Part shown: one piece after another, positions 8,991 through 17,986 of the stretch
Position numbering within the stretch: position 1 is the stretch's first letter
How the letters are laid out: the number at the start of each line of letters is the position of its first letter
Origin: SAR324 cluster bacterium
Lineage (GTDB): Bacteria; SAR324; XYD2-FULL-50-16
DNA length: 64,000 nucleotides
NCBI GenBank assembly: GCA_028282885.1
Contig: JANQGX010000081.1
Coordinates: 27,747-91,746, forward strand
Reading direction: 5' to 3'
Program-made: the position numbers and the translations under genes
The notes under the pieces: model-generated
Told to the model about the DNA's origin: nothing
The model's input: only the letters and a program-made list of their open reading frames with translations
Database searches by the model: none

Positions 8991-9947
8991 TCAGCAGTAT
9001 TTTTTGATGAACTGCTTGGGAAGTATGCCGAACCGTTTTTTGAATGCGGCTCCAAAATGGCTGACATTGACATAACCGACTTCCCAGGCCACTTCGCTGA
9101 CATTCATCGATGTCTCAAGAAAAAGCAGCCTTGCCTTCTGCATTTTGCTTTCCCTGATAAAGGCAAAAACCGGCATGCCATAGACCTTTCTAAAGCCACG
9201 TTCAAGTTTGTTGATACTGAGGTTGGCCTGCTTCGCCAGAGTTTGAAGCGAAGGGGGCGAATCCTGGTGTTGAAGCAATTGCTCGCCAATATGAATGATC
9301 TTGTCCCGCTCCATCGGACTCAGGGACTGATCGTACGAGTTGCTTTGATCTCCGGCTTTAAGTAAAGCCACCTGCAATGCAATGAGCTCCAATGTTCTCC
9401 CTTCCAGATATAGTCTTCTGTTAACACCTTGTGGAGCGCCATTTGCAACCTGATGAGCCACAGATTTTACTGCCGGCGACATTTTACCCAATAATCTGAA
9501 TTCTCCAGACAGCCTTCCTTCGCAGAGCTGCTGCAGTTGGACGGGAAGGTCATCCATATCACTTTCATACATCGATGCCAATGTATCGGGGGTAATCAGA
9601 ATATGCAGCACACGGGCCGCATGCCCTGCCGCTTTTCGTATAACACCTTCTGCATCGGTAAAAAAGGATATACCTCCTATGCCTGCCCTGCTTTTCAACG
9701 GGTTCAGCCTGTTTCCCACAATATCTTTATCGTTTTCGACATTGCCGGATAGAATGCAACCAAAACCGATAATGGGTTTTTCAATTCGGTATGAGATTTC
9801 GGCGTCGGAATCTGCCTTAAGATTAATGCTGGAAAGGGATAGCCCATTTCTGAGATCCAGTTGGTGCATTCTATGCTCCTGTATCTGGCTCCAGTTTTGG
9901 CCCTTTTTAGTGGTCTCTATTTTGAAAAATCCGGCATTTTCTTTCAT
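8991..9947 (-). CDS. AraC-family transcriptional regulator
   Basis: 318 residues. The last 100 form the two-helix-turn-helix AraC/XylS DNA-binding domain: LQTLAKQANLSINKLERGFR (first HTH) and NVSEVAWEVGYVNVSHFGAAFKKRFGILP (second HTH, written in parts here as VSEVAWEVGYVN and FGAAFKKRFG). The N-terminal 200 residues are a sensing domain with no recognised family. Upstream, 320 bp separate it from the divergent XRE regulator. The target is unknown; the sulfatase cluster, which ends 440 bp away and converges with it, is one candidate. Confidence 0.9.
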   Translation of the reverse strand: MKENAGFFKIETTKKGQNWSQIQEHRMHQLDLRNGLSLSSINLKADSDAEISYRIEKPIIGFGCILSGNVENDKDIVGNRLNPLKSRAGIGGISFFTDAEGVIRKAAGHAARVLHILITPDTLASMYESDMDDLPVQLQQLCEGRLSGEFRLLGKMSPAVKSVAHQVANGAPQGVNRRLYLEGRTLELIALQVALLKAGDQSNSYDQSLSPMERDKIIHIGEQLLQHQDSPPSLQTLAKQANLSINKLERGFRKVYGMPVFAFIRESKMQKARLLFLETSMNVSEVAWEVGYVNVSHFGAAFKKRFGILPKQFIKKYC

Positions 9948-10267
9948 TGTCTTATCATCTGCAAATAGTTATTAATGCTAAGTCACGAGAAATACTGAGA
10001 GAGGTTATTAGAATCCATATTAACACATCTCGCTATTTCAGTTTTTGAGCCAGATCATATTAGAGAAACTCCAAGCTTCGTTATTGAAAAAAGTCCTGTT
10101 TGCATGTAGATAAAATACCTTTCTTATTATTTGATAACTCGGTAGGCCTTTTCGGCAATGCAAGGTTCGGATTTTTTCACAATCAGAGCTATCTATGAGG
10201 GATTGAACAACTGTTCTGTCTATTGTATCTTTCAGGTAACAGTACTCATTACCTCGGAGAAAAAAAC
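9948..10267. other. Divergent promoter region between AraC and XRE regulators
   Basis: AT-rich, with no gene. It holds the candidate promoter of the XRE gene and must hold that of the AraC gene. No other element was recognised. Confidence 0.4.
10203..10231 (+). promoter_or_regulatory. Candidate sigma-70 promoter of the XRE regulator
   Basis: TTGAAC at 10203-10208, a 17-bp spacer, then TATCTT at 10226-10231. The predicted start falls about 30 bp before the ATG at 10268. Confidence 0.4.
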
Positions 10268-11071
10268 ATGCTGAATCTTACGGAAACTCCCAATAACGAT
10301 TCTGTAGGGGACCATTTGCGTTATTGGCGACAAATAAGACGGATCAGCCAGATGGATCTGGCACTTGATGTCGGTATCTCTTCGAAACATCTTAGTTTTG
10401 TGGAAACAGGCAAGTCCCGGCCCAGCCGCAAATTGATTCTCAGAATAGCCCAAGCTTTAAAACTGCCGCTGAGACACCAAAACAATTTCTTAAAAGTCGC
10501 CGGGTACTCTTCGGAATACAGTGAAGAGCCGTTCGACGGTCAGAAGATGGAGATGATCAGACAAGCGCTCCAGCGAATGATCGATCAGCATAACCCCTAT
10601 CCCGCCTTTGTTGTTAACACAACTTACAATATCCTCATGAAAAACACCGGATTTGATCTGATGGTAAGTTTCTTTCTGGGTGAAGAAGGCTTGAAGGTGG
10701 CAGATCACGCATTCAGATTGGTGTTTGCGGAAAACGGGTTATGGCGGTATATCGATAACTGGCCGGCGGTAAGGCAGTTCATGACAAATCGTTTGTGGGA
10801 AGAGGCAGCAGCGACTCAAAACGAAGAGTTGATCTCCCTTTACAGGGAAATATCACAACAACACCAGGATTCGGCAATGGAGATCCAGGTGGACAACGAT
10901 CTTCCAATCTTAAGTCTGACCATGGAAAAAGACGCCATCAGGGGTAGTTTCTTTACGACCATAACAACCCTGGGAACCCCACTGGACTTAACAACACAGG
11001 AACTCCGTATCGAATCGCTTTTTCCGGCCGATGAGAAGACGAAGCAGTTGTTTTCTGCGCTAATGGAATAG
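10268..11071 (+). CDS. XRE-family regulator with MmyB-like ligand-binding domain
   Basis: About 267 residues. The N-terminal helix-turn-helix is of XRE type (LRYWRQIRRISQMDLALDVG, then SSKHLSFVETGKSRPSR). The C-terminal part is of MmyB type (YPAFVVNTTYNILMKNTGFD, and LPILSLTMEKDAIRGSFFTT near the end), a PAS-like fold thought to bind a small ligand such as a fatty acid. I chose ATG 10268 over an upstream in-frame start at 10223 because GGAG at 10256-10259 is well placed and the HTH starts normally after it. It is a single gene, convergent with the DapB-like gene. Confidence 0.9.
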   Translation: MLNLTETPNNDSVGDHLRYWRQIRRISQMDLALDVGISSKHLSFVETGKSRPSRKLILRIAQALKLPLRHQNNFLKVAGYSSEYSEEPFDGQKMEMIRQALQRMIDQHNPYPAFVVNTTYNILMKNTGFDLMVSFFLGEEGLKVADHAFRLVFAENGLWRYIDNWPAVRQFMTNRLWEEAAATQNEELISLYREISQQHQDSAMEIQVDNDLPILSLTMEKDAIRGSFFTTITTLGTPLDLTTQELRIESLFPADEKTKQLFSALME

Positions 11072-11219
11072 CGAAGTTGCCCGAGGTAGTCCGTTCTTGT
11101 TGTATAGCGAGGGGGCTTCGCTGGGAAGAAGAACCAGCTTCTTTGAATTCTGCGAGAAAGCTTGCTCCGCTCCTGGTGAAGGGCTATTCACCATGATCAT
11201 CAGAAAAGAGGATTTGCCA

Positions 11220-12245
11220 TTAAACAAGTGATCGCATATCCCCCATCACGGCACTTGGCAGCACCATATCTTTCATGGATACCAGCCCTGATTCCTGATT
11301 GATGATCTTCGGAATCATGTTGACCAACATCGTCGAGGTGGTCCAGCCGTTCTCATTGGATAATTCGTAACGTAGCTTAACGGTCGGTTTGCCCGTGATA
11401 GCAACCTCTACCCAGAATGGCGGCAAATCCGAACAGATGGGTCCGTGCACATGTGATTTGATCAGCTCTTTTCCCTTTGCGAAGCAACGGGTTGTCTGGG
11501 AAAAACCGGAGACCGTTCCTTTTCGAACAAACAGATCACCTACCCGGATGTCCCAGGCTGCTATCAAAGCCTCCATCTCCTCCTGCACATCGTCAATTTC
11601 CCAGCCCAAGGCTGAAGCGACCATCAAGGGAGGAGCAGACATATCAATATCAACCTCTTTTCCCAGTTGCCGTTTGTATTCATCCGGTTCCAATCCAAGC
11701 CCCATGCCCTTCCATACTGTCGGACCGTATGGAAACACGTCACCAAAAAAATCAATATCGATATGTTCAACTTCATAACATCCGGCTGAAGCCACAATGG
11801 GAATAACATCCGGAATCAACCCGGGACAGACCCCTGTACCGAGAATGGATACGCCGTTTTCCTTTGCCACTTCATCCAGTTTCTTCGCATTTTCGGGGTC
11901 TTCACGCCAGGGAAAGGAAAGGGGTTCGGACGTTGAAATGACATTCATTCCTGCTTTTAGCGCAGGCAGAACCTGTTCATATAATTCATCGACAGCCGTA
12001 ACGGTTGAATACAAAGCCACATCCGCCTCAATCTTGCCGCAGGTTTCCCGAACATCACTTTCTACCCTGATACCGGTTTTTTCTCCAAGTTCGCAAATTT
12101 CCCCCAGGTCCTTTCCGACGTAATCCGGATTGTGGTCAACTGCTGCGACTATCCTGATTCCTTTTTTTGTTTTCAGAATTTGACAGAGCTTTTTACCCAT
12201 TTCTCCTAAACCAACAACAATGGTTTTGATTTCGTTTTCCATCAT
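11220..12245 (-). CDS. DapB-like NAD(P)H-dependent amino-acid dehydrogenase
   Basis: About 341 residues of the dihydrodipicolinate reductase N-domain superfamily, most like the 2,4-diaminopentanoate dehydrogenase type. The Rossmann motif is VVGLGEMGKKLCQILKTKKG, followed by VAAVDHNPDYVGKDLGE. GTGVCPGLIPDVIPIV is the loop where such enzymes bind the amino-acid carbonyl. It is longer than biosynthetic DapB (about 270), which fits a catabolic relative. ATG 12245 is preferred to 12299 because GGGGAGAG lies just upstream. It lies downstream of dctM on the same strand, so it may act on the compound imported by that TRAP system; this is inference. Confidence 0.82.
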   Translation of the reverse strand: MMENEIKTIVVGLGEMGKKLCQILKTKKGIRIVAAVDHNPDYVGKDLGEICELGEKTGIRVESDVRETCGKIEADVALYSTVTAVDELYEQVLPALKAGMNVISTSEPLSFPWREDPENAKKLDEVAKENGVSILGTGVCPGLIPDVIPIVASAGCYEVEHIDIDFFGDVFPYGPTVWKGMGLGLEPDEYKRQLGKEVDIDMSAPPLMVASALGWEIDDVQEEMEALIAAWDIRVGDLFVRKGTVSGFSQTTRCFAKGKELIKSHVHGPICSDLPPFWVEVAITGKPTVKLRYELSNENGWTTSTMLVNMIPKIINQESGLVSMKDMVLPSAVMGDMRSLV

Positions 12246-12449
12246 TTTTTCTCTCCCCGTCATATATGTTTTTTGGCGCACTACCTTTTGATAAATCAAT
12301 GCTTTGACGATGTTTTCTTAAGAACTGGGTATCTTTACAACCTTATTCTGGGATATGGCAAAGCTTTGGTGTCATCCCCTGTTGCATGTTGGGTTTAGTC
12401 TGGGAGGGTCATAGGATTAAACTGATATACCTGTTTTTTTGTCCCTTGG

Positions 12450-12469
12450 TGCCGGATCGATGTCCGGCA
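12450..12469. other. Perfect hairpin between dctM and the DapB-like gene
   Basis: TGCCGGA and TCCGGCA form a 7-bp stem around a 6-nt loop. No T-run follows on the minus strand, so it may be an mRNA processing or stabilising element and not a terminator. Confidence 0.4.
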
Positions 12470-12541
12470 TAACACGTTGTGAGGTTCTTATCTTACGTGA
12501 GAAACCTGAGTTGCATGTTATTCGGTGGTGGCAGATCGTGT

Positions 12542-13852
12542 CTAGGTCATGGTTGACGGCAGCCAGGTAGCCAGGGCCGGGAACATCATCACCAGAATCA
12601 GGGCCACTAGTTGCAGGGCGATAAAAGGGAGCACTCCCTTATAGATGGTCACTGTGCTGATGTGCTTGGGGGTAATGGCACGCATGTAGAAAAGATTAAA
12701 TCCGTATGGGGGGGTTAACAAGGCACATTGCATGTTAATCAGGATCAGCACCCCATACCAGATAGGATCAAATCCCAGGTTTTTGATAATGGGGACAAAT
12801 ATGGGCATGGTCAAAAAGAGGATTGCAAAATCGTCCATAAAGGTTCCCAGGATGAAAATGGACAATTGCATAAAAATGATGACTCCCAAACCACCGGCAG
12901 GAAACAGGCTTATAATTTCGTTTATGATTTTCGGCGCTCCCAGCGCATTATAGACATTTGAAAAAACGGTTACGCACATGATCATCCAGGCTATCATGCC
13001 CAGTAGCTTGAATGAACTCTGAAGAGCATCCATCAACCTTTTCCAGGTCAGACACCGTTTCATCAGTGCCACAAGAATAGCACTCATGGCTCCAACGCCC
13101 GATGCTTCGGTTGGCGTTGTAGCTCCCGAGTAAATGCCTCCCAAAACCACAAAGATGATGCAGATGGGTAATATGACACCTTTCAAGGCCCGAATTCTCT
13201 CAGACCAGGAAGGCGCTTCTTCCTTGGGAATACTGGGGCACAAATCCGGTTGGAGCTGACTTCGAATCCCGATATACAAAATATAAAGAGCCGCCAGCAT
13301 CAATCCCGGAATAAAAGAGGCAAAATAGAGTTTCCCCAAAGATACACTTGCCAACGCGGCATACACGATAGCGATTACAGAAGGTGGAATCAGAAATCCC
13401 AGGAGTCCGCCTGCTGCAATTGACCCGATGGCAATACGAGTGTCATATCCTCTTTTCATCATTGCCGGCAAAGCCATAATCCCGACCGTCAGGGTTCCCG
13501 CTTCACTGGATCCTGACATGGCACCCAACACGGTTCCCGAGGAGACGGTTCCCATGGCAAGTCCGCCCCTCAGCCGGGATGTCCATAAATACAACACATT
13601 GAACAACTCATCCGCAATTCCCGTGTGGGCAAGGATATTGCCCATCAGGATGAAAAGCGGAATCGCCATGTAAACTTCGGAAGACATGGCACCAAACATG
13701 GAGGATGCCAACACAAACAGATGAGAAACACCCCACAATGATATGGTAAAGCCGATACCGACGATCAACAATGAGAACGCAACATGTACACCCAGCAATA
13801 GTAGAGAGAACAGGCAAACAAACATCAACAGTGTTATCAATCCGATACTCAT
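12542..13852 (-). CDS. dctM: TRAP transporter large permease
   Basis: Twelve-helix membrane subunit of a tripartite ATP-independent periplasmic transporter, about 436 residues. Recognisable segments include HLFVLASSMFGAMSSEVYMA, the conserved AIPLFILMGN, SGSSEAGTLTVG and GATTPTEASGVGA. I take ATG 13852, which overlaps the end of dctQ by 4 bp (ATGA) and has GGAGAAG upstream; the longer frame to 13921 would run into dctQ. It couples solute uptake to an ion gradient with DctQ and DctP, and lies downstream of them on the minus strand. Confidence 0.95.
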   Translation of the reverse strand: MSIGLITLLMFVCLFSLLLLGVHVAFSLLIVGIGFTISLWGVSHLFVLASSMFGAMSSEVYMAIPLFILMGNILAHTGIADELFNVLYLWTSRLRGGLAMGTVSSGTVLGAMSGSSEAGTLTVGIMALPAMMKRGYDTRIAIGSIAAGGLLGFLIPPSVIAIVYAALASVSLGKLYFASFIPGLMLAALYILYIGIRSQLQPDLCPSIPKEEAPSWSERIRALKGVILPICIIFVVLGGIYSGATTPTEASGVGAMSAILVALMKRCLTWKRLMDALQSSFKLLGMIAWMIMCVTVFSNVYNALGAPKIINEIISLFPAGGLGVIIFMQLSIFILGTFMDDFAILFLTMPIFVPIIKNLGFDPIWYGVLILINMQCALLTPPYGFNLFYMRAITPKHISTVTIYKGVLPFIALQLVALILVMMFPALATWLPSTMT

Positions 13853-14373
13853 TGTTTCTTCTCCAGACAGGTTTCTACTCCAAAAACGATCATCAAGGTA
13901 CGTCCCCATTTGACCAGGCACTGCAGAAACAGAAGGATGGCAGCAAGAGGGAGGAAGGACTTAACCGGCCAGACAATGGGTCGCAGGTAGGAATGTGCTC
14001 GTTCGCCGGTTTTAAAAGCCCAGACTGCCATGTCCAGTCCCTGCCAGATAACAAATCCCATGGCGATACACACCAGGGGATAAGTAATGATGTCCACAAC
14101 AGTCTTCTTTTGATCACTCCAGTTCCGATAGAGGATATCCAGGCGGACATGCGAGTCATGAAGAAAGGCATAAGCACCGGCCATCATTGCTGCCGCACTG
14201 AATACCTGACCGTTGACATCCCATGCCCAAACCGTTGGACTGTTGAACACATAGCGTAGTACAACTTCCAGCACCTGAATTCCCATTATAATCAACAATG
14301 ACACACAGAAGAATTTCCCGGTCCAATCGGTAAATCGATCTATCCCGTTGAATATTTTTACTATTAACTTCAT
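13849..14373 (-). CDS. dctQ: TRAP transporter small permease
   Basis: 174-residue four-helix membrane subunit. The characteristic segment VLEVVLRYVFNSPTVWAWDV lies after the first helix, and a conserved acidic/aromatic region around SHVRLDILYRNW. The length is normal for DctQ. It overlaps dctM by 4 bp and follows dctP by 84 bp, in the usual P-Q-M order. Confidence 0.93.
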   Translation of the reverse strand: MKLIVKIFNGIDRFTDWTGKFFCVSLLIIMGIQVLEVVLRYVFNSPTVWAWDVNGQVFSAAAMMAGAYAFLHDSHVRLDILYRNWSDQKKTVVDIITYPLVCIAMGFVIWQGLDMAVWAFKTGERAHSYLRPIVWPVKSFLPLAAILLFLQCLVKWGRTLMIVFGVETCLEKKQ

Positions 14374-14457
14374 AGCAGCCTTAACACTGGTGATGTTTGA
14401 TTTGCTCTCTTCGTCAACGCTGACAAACGCTTTAAATGAATAGAGCTTTGCGGATTG

Positions 14458-15450
14458 TTACTGTTTTGTTTTCAGGAACTTCTTCAGCATGCTGACAGCA
14501 ACACGGCTTTCCTCGTCTTTGGATGCCACCTCGTCCCAAACCTTTACAGCTCTTGTTTTCATCCTCGCCAACTCGCCCGGTTCAAGCGTAATCACTTTAA
14601 CACCGTAGGCCTTTGCCGCATCAAGTCCCTTGTTGTTCTCTACCATGATTTTATCATAGAACTTGACCACATTTGTCTTCATCACTTCTTCATAACGGGC
14701 CTTGCCGGACTCGGAAAGCTTGTTCCAGGAATCCAGATTGATTACCCAATCCAGAATGATAGGGCTGATGGGGGCCGGTAACATGATATAGTCAACAACT
14801 TCCTTGAGTTTCATGGTTTCCAGTTCGGCGAAGCCGAAAAATACTCCGTCTATCGTTCCCAGTTTTAATCCCATGTACACATCTCCCGGATCAAACCAGA
14901 TCGGATTTCCGCCTAAAACCTTTACCAGTTCCGCAGTAGGACCTTCTGCCCATATTTTCTTTCCTTTGAAATCCTCCAGCTTTCGAACAGGAAACTTGGA
15001 AAACAGGGTCACAGGACCAAAAGGCATGGGGCATCCAAAGAAAACATTGTTTTTCTTCTCGATCTTTCTCATGTGCTCCAGAAAACCGAAGTCATAATAA
15101 AACTCCATGGCCTGGTCTACGTTCTCCCAACTGAAAGGCATTCCAAAGGCAACCTGTCCGGCTGTGGTACGCATCATGGAAACCATGTATGCAGCATCAT
15201 AGACACCCCTGGAAAGGGCGGGATACATCTGCTCCACGGGAACCAAAGCACCGGATTGGTAAAGCGTCGTCTTTAGTTGTCCCTTAAGTACATTATTTGA
15301 AGCTGCGACAATACCTTTCGCGGAATGGATTGTTCCTGCATCTTCGGGTGCAAACAGAGTTTGCGCATTCCATTTGATCGGATCAGCATTCAGATTTCCC
15401 AATAAACCAAAGATTATTAACAAAAACAAAGCCGTTAGTACTCTCTTCAT
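14458..15450 (-). CDS. dctP: TRAP transporter periplasmic solute-binding protein
   Basis: 330 residues with a Sec signal peptide (MKRVLTALFLLIIFGLLGNLNA). Typical DctP features are LSRGVYDAAYMVSMM, FKGKKIWAEGPTAELVKVLG, and the region VYMGLKLGTIDGVFFG that carries the substrate-contact loop. The ligand is unknown; most DctP proteins bind organic acids. AAGGAGGG precedes the ATG. The gene follows the Mo-hydroxylase operon on the same strand after a 187-bp gap containing two hairpins, so the importer may feed that enzyme. Confidence 0.93.
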   Translation of the reverse strand: MKRVLTALFLLIIFGLLGNLNADPIKWNAQTLFAPEDAGTIHSAKGIVAASNNVLKGQLKTTLYQSGALVPVEQMYPALSRGVYDAAYMVSMMRTTAGQVAFGMPFSWENVDQAMEFYYDFGFLEHMRKIEKKNNVFFGCPMPFGPVTLFSKFPVRKLEDFKGKKIWAEGPTAELVKVLGGNPIWFDPGDVYMGLKLGTIDGVFFGFAELETMKLKEVVDYIMLPAPISPIILDWVINLDSWNKLSESGKARYEEVMKTNVVKFYDKIMVENNKGLDAAKAYGVKVITLEPGELARMKTRAVKVWDEVASKDEESRVAVSMLKKFLKTKQ

Positions 15451-15522
15451 AACACCCTCCTTAAAGGCAAAACAGTTATCATTATAGCAACAGCCGTAGC
15501 CAAATGGTACGGGTTGCCATTC

Positions 15523-15563
15523 ATCCCTGCAAAGGGATTTTTATCCCGTCCTTGCACAAGGAC
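15523..15563. other. Two tandem hairpins between the Mo-hydroxylase operon and dctP
   Basis: ATCCCT-GCAA-AGGGAT at 15523-15538 and GTCCTTG-CA-CAAGGAC at 15548-15563, both perfect stems. On the minus strand the second stem comes first. There is no clear U-tract in that direction, so they may attenuate or protect mRNA between the two gene groups. Confidence 0.4.
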
Positions 15564-15637
15564 AGGTTTATGGCCGCAAATTTCAGATGATCATGCAGCC
15601 AAATCAACCCTGGTAAACGTGAAGGAACCGTCTTGAA

Positions 15638-17986
15638 TCACATCAAACACGCCTTCACCGCCCGCTTGACCAGGGTTTTAAGGATCGTTACCTTATACCC
15701 GTTCTTCCCAAATCGTATGGCAGATTCAACAGCCATTGAACCTGTTTCAGCGGCGTCAATCTCGCCGACCTTTTTACCTGTTATGAAAGCTTCCGCTTTT
15801 TTAGCTCTCAATGGTATCGGAGCGCTTGCTCCCAGGGCAATCCTGGCTGATTTTATCAGCCCGGCTTCAATCTCCAAAGCGATCGCGACACTCAGAATCG
15901 GGAAATCAATTGCCTTCCTGATCCTGAATTTCAGGTAAGTCGTTTTGAGATGCTCCGATGTTGGAATACCGATGTTCTTTACCAGCTCTCCCCTCTCCAG
16001 CACTGTGGAAGACATAAGTCCGGCACTGAAAAAATCTTCAGCCGGGATTATCCTTCGGTTTGTCTGAATCTCCGCATCAAGAGCAAGAAGCACAGGAGCA
16101 AGATCTGAAGGGCACGAGGCGATACAGCCACAATTGAAACAGCGATTGGCTTCCCGCAAAATCTGCCCGGTATCCATTCCCGGGCTTTCTGCCTTCAGGC
16201 CGCTTTTGGAGAAAACATCCCGACTCGACTGAACTCCTTGTGAGGTTCCGAGACTGCCGATATCAAACCTGTTCAGTTCCTTTTGCCCGGAAATGACCGG
16301 TTTATCTTGCTTTCCCAGGAATCCGGATATGGCATCACTTCCCCGTCTCCCGGCTGCCAATGCTTCAACTACCGATGCCGGACCCGTTACCGAATCACCC
16401 CCGGCAAAAACACCTTTGATATCCGTTGCCTGGGTCGATTCGTCAACCCGGATCAGTCCCTTCTGAAAATCGGATTCATTTTCCAGGAAATCGCTATCCG
16501 GTTTTTGTCCGATCGCCAGCAGAATGGCATCCGCTTCCAGTTCGTCAACCTCTGATTCGTCAAAACCGGGATTAAACTGCCCCGCTTCATCAAAAACGGA
16601 AATGCACTTTTTGACGCTGAGTTGCAGCATGCCATTTTCTTTCCTAATGATCCCGGAGGGACCAAACGAATTTTTTATCGTCACTCCGCATCTTTCAGCC
16701 ATGTCCAGCTCATCGATTGATGCCGGCATTTCATCCCGGGCTTCAAGGCATACCATAATAACTTCAGCAGATCCCAGCTTTTTAGCGGTCACTGCCACAT
16801 CAACAGCCACGTTTCCGCCTCCAATGACAATCACCTTTTGACCCGGTACCTGCTCTTGCCCTTTGTTGACTTCTATCAGAAAATCCAAGCCGGAACGGGA
16901 ATACTCTTCGCCCTTGATTCCAAGTGAGGCATTTTGCCAGGCTCCGTTCGCTATGTAGACCGCATCAAAGTCGCATTTCAGGTCTTCAAACGGAAGGTGC
17001 TGTCCGATTCCGAACCCGGTTTTAAATTCGATGCCCATTTTTTGAAACGCACGGATCTGTTGATTCAGAATGTCCTCTGAAAGGCGAAACGGGGGTATTC
17101 CATATCTCAGCATGCCACCGGTCTGATCCTGCAACTCAAATACGGTCACCGTGTGCCCGGCTTTTCGTAAGTAAAAAGCCGTCGCCAGTCCTGAAGGGCC
17201 GGATCCGATGACAGCTACTTTGTTTCCCGACTCCTTTTCCGGCGGATGATAGTATCGGTCCTCGTTTTCCAATATGTAGTCGCCCATGAATCGTTCGATA
17301 TTTCTGATCGATACCGATTCATCAAAGCCCTGTCGGGCGCAGCTATATTGGCAGAAATGAGGACAGATCCTGCCGGTGATGGCAGGCATGGGATTAGCTT
17401 CCAGGACGATCTCGGCGGCTTTATGATAATCCCCGGCCCTGACCAGGGCAAGGTAGTCCGGAATGCGGGTGCTTGCCGGACAGGCATTGGTACAGTTTGA
17501 TTGATTGACTCTCATGGAGCCGAAGACGGAATGAAATCGATTGTCACCCGAAAGGGCATTGCAGATTTCTCCGCCTTTTCTCAGGCAGTTAAAAGTATTA
17601 TCCGGACTGCGATAATACCAGCAACGGGGTTCCTGGCAGATATTCCCTGCCAGCGTACCCACGTTTCTGATCTGCGGGGAGGCCACTTCGGCAGATGCCT
17701 GGGCCAGCAGGGAAATCTCTTTATTGATCAGAGGATTATCGGCAATCTCTTTCAGGGTGGTTAAGGCCCCGATTTCAATTTTGCCTGTTTCATCCCGTAT
17801 ATAGGAGAGCCCTTCAATCGTTTTCAGGTTTACTATTGTATCCGGATATTGCGGATGGATGTTGTCTTTCAATCCCCCCAAAAGATCGGTTCCTCCAGCC
17901 ATCGGTCTGGCTGTTCCGTCATAGCTCTCCAGGATTTCCGCAGCATCAGCAAGGGATTCGCATTTTACATAGTTAAACGGTCTCAT
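15638..17986 (-). CDS. Mo-hydroxylase FAD subunit with an inserted GltD-like oxidoreductase module
   Basis: 782-residue composite. Residues 1-156 are the start of a CoxM/XdhB-type FAD domain (AGGTDLLGGLKD at 30-41, TLAGNIC at 111-117) with a Cys motif at 117, 122, 134 and 142 like the [4Fe-4S] loop of 4-hydroxybenzoyl-CoA reductase. Residues about 157-615 are a GltD/DPYD-type module: Cys-rich domain (NCTNACPAS, ICPHFCQYSC), FAD Rossmann motif VIGSGPSGLA, NAD(P) motif VIGGGNVAVDVA and GVFAGGDSVTGPASVVEALA. The CoxM domain then resumes (CIASCPSDLAPVLLALDAEI, 620-641) and ends with the CO_deh_flav_C fold. The module thus sits in a surface loop of the FAD domain. Probable role: carry electrons between the Mo subunit and NAD(P)H or ferredoxin. 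It overlaps the Mo-subunit gene by 4 bp. Confidence 0.9.
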   Translation of the reverse strand: MRPFNYVKCESLADAAEILESYDGTARPMAGGTDLLGGLKDNIHPQYPDTIVNLKTIEGLSYIRDETGKIEIGALTTLKEIADNPLINKEISLLAQASAEVASPQIRNVGTLAGNICQEPRCWYYRSPDNTFNCLRKGGEICNALSGDNRFHSVFGSMRVNQSNCTNACPASTRIPDYLALVRAGDYHKAAEIVLEANPMPAITGRICPHFCQYSCARQGFDESVSIRNIERFMGDYILENEDRYYHPPEKESGNKVAVIGSGPSGLATAFYLRKAGHTVTVFELQDQTGGMLRYGIPPFRLSEDILNQQIRAFQKMGIEFKTGFGIGQHLPFEDLKCDFDAVYIANGAWQNASLGIKGEEYSRSGLDFLIEVNKGQEQVPGQKVIVIGGGNVAVDVAVTAKKLGSAEVIMVCLEARDEMPASIDELDMAERCGVTIKNSFGPSGIIRKENGMLQLSVKKCISVFDEAGQFNPGFDESEVDELEADAILLAIGQKPDSDFLENESDFQKGLIRVDESTQATDIKGVFAGGDSVTGPASVVEALAAGRRGSDAISGFLGKQDKPVISGQKELNRFDIGSLGTSQGVQSSRDVFSKSGLKAESPGMDTGQILREANRCFNCGCIASCPSDLAPVLLALDAEIQTNRRIIPAEDFFSAGLMSSTVLERGELVKNIGIPTSEHLKTTYLKFRIRKAIDFPILSVAIALEIEAGLIKSARIALGASAPIPLRAKKAEAFITGKKVGEIDAAETGSMAVESAIRFGKNGYKVTILKTLVKRAVKACLM

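Noticed and set aside
11174..11193. TGGTGAA/TTCACCA hairpin as bidirectional terminator between the convergent XRE and DapB-like genes
   Set aside because: The stem is perfect, but no T-tract follows on either strand, so function is not supported.
12450..12469. Hairpin after dctM as an intrinsic terminator
   Set aside because: No T-run follows on the coding strand, so only a hairpin is reported.
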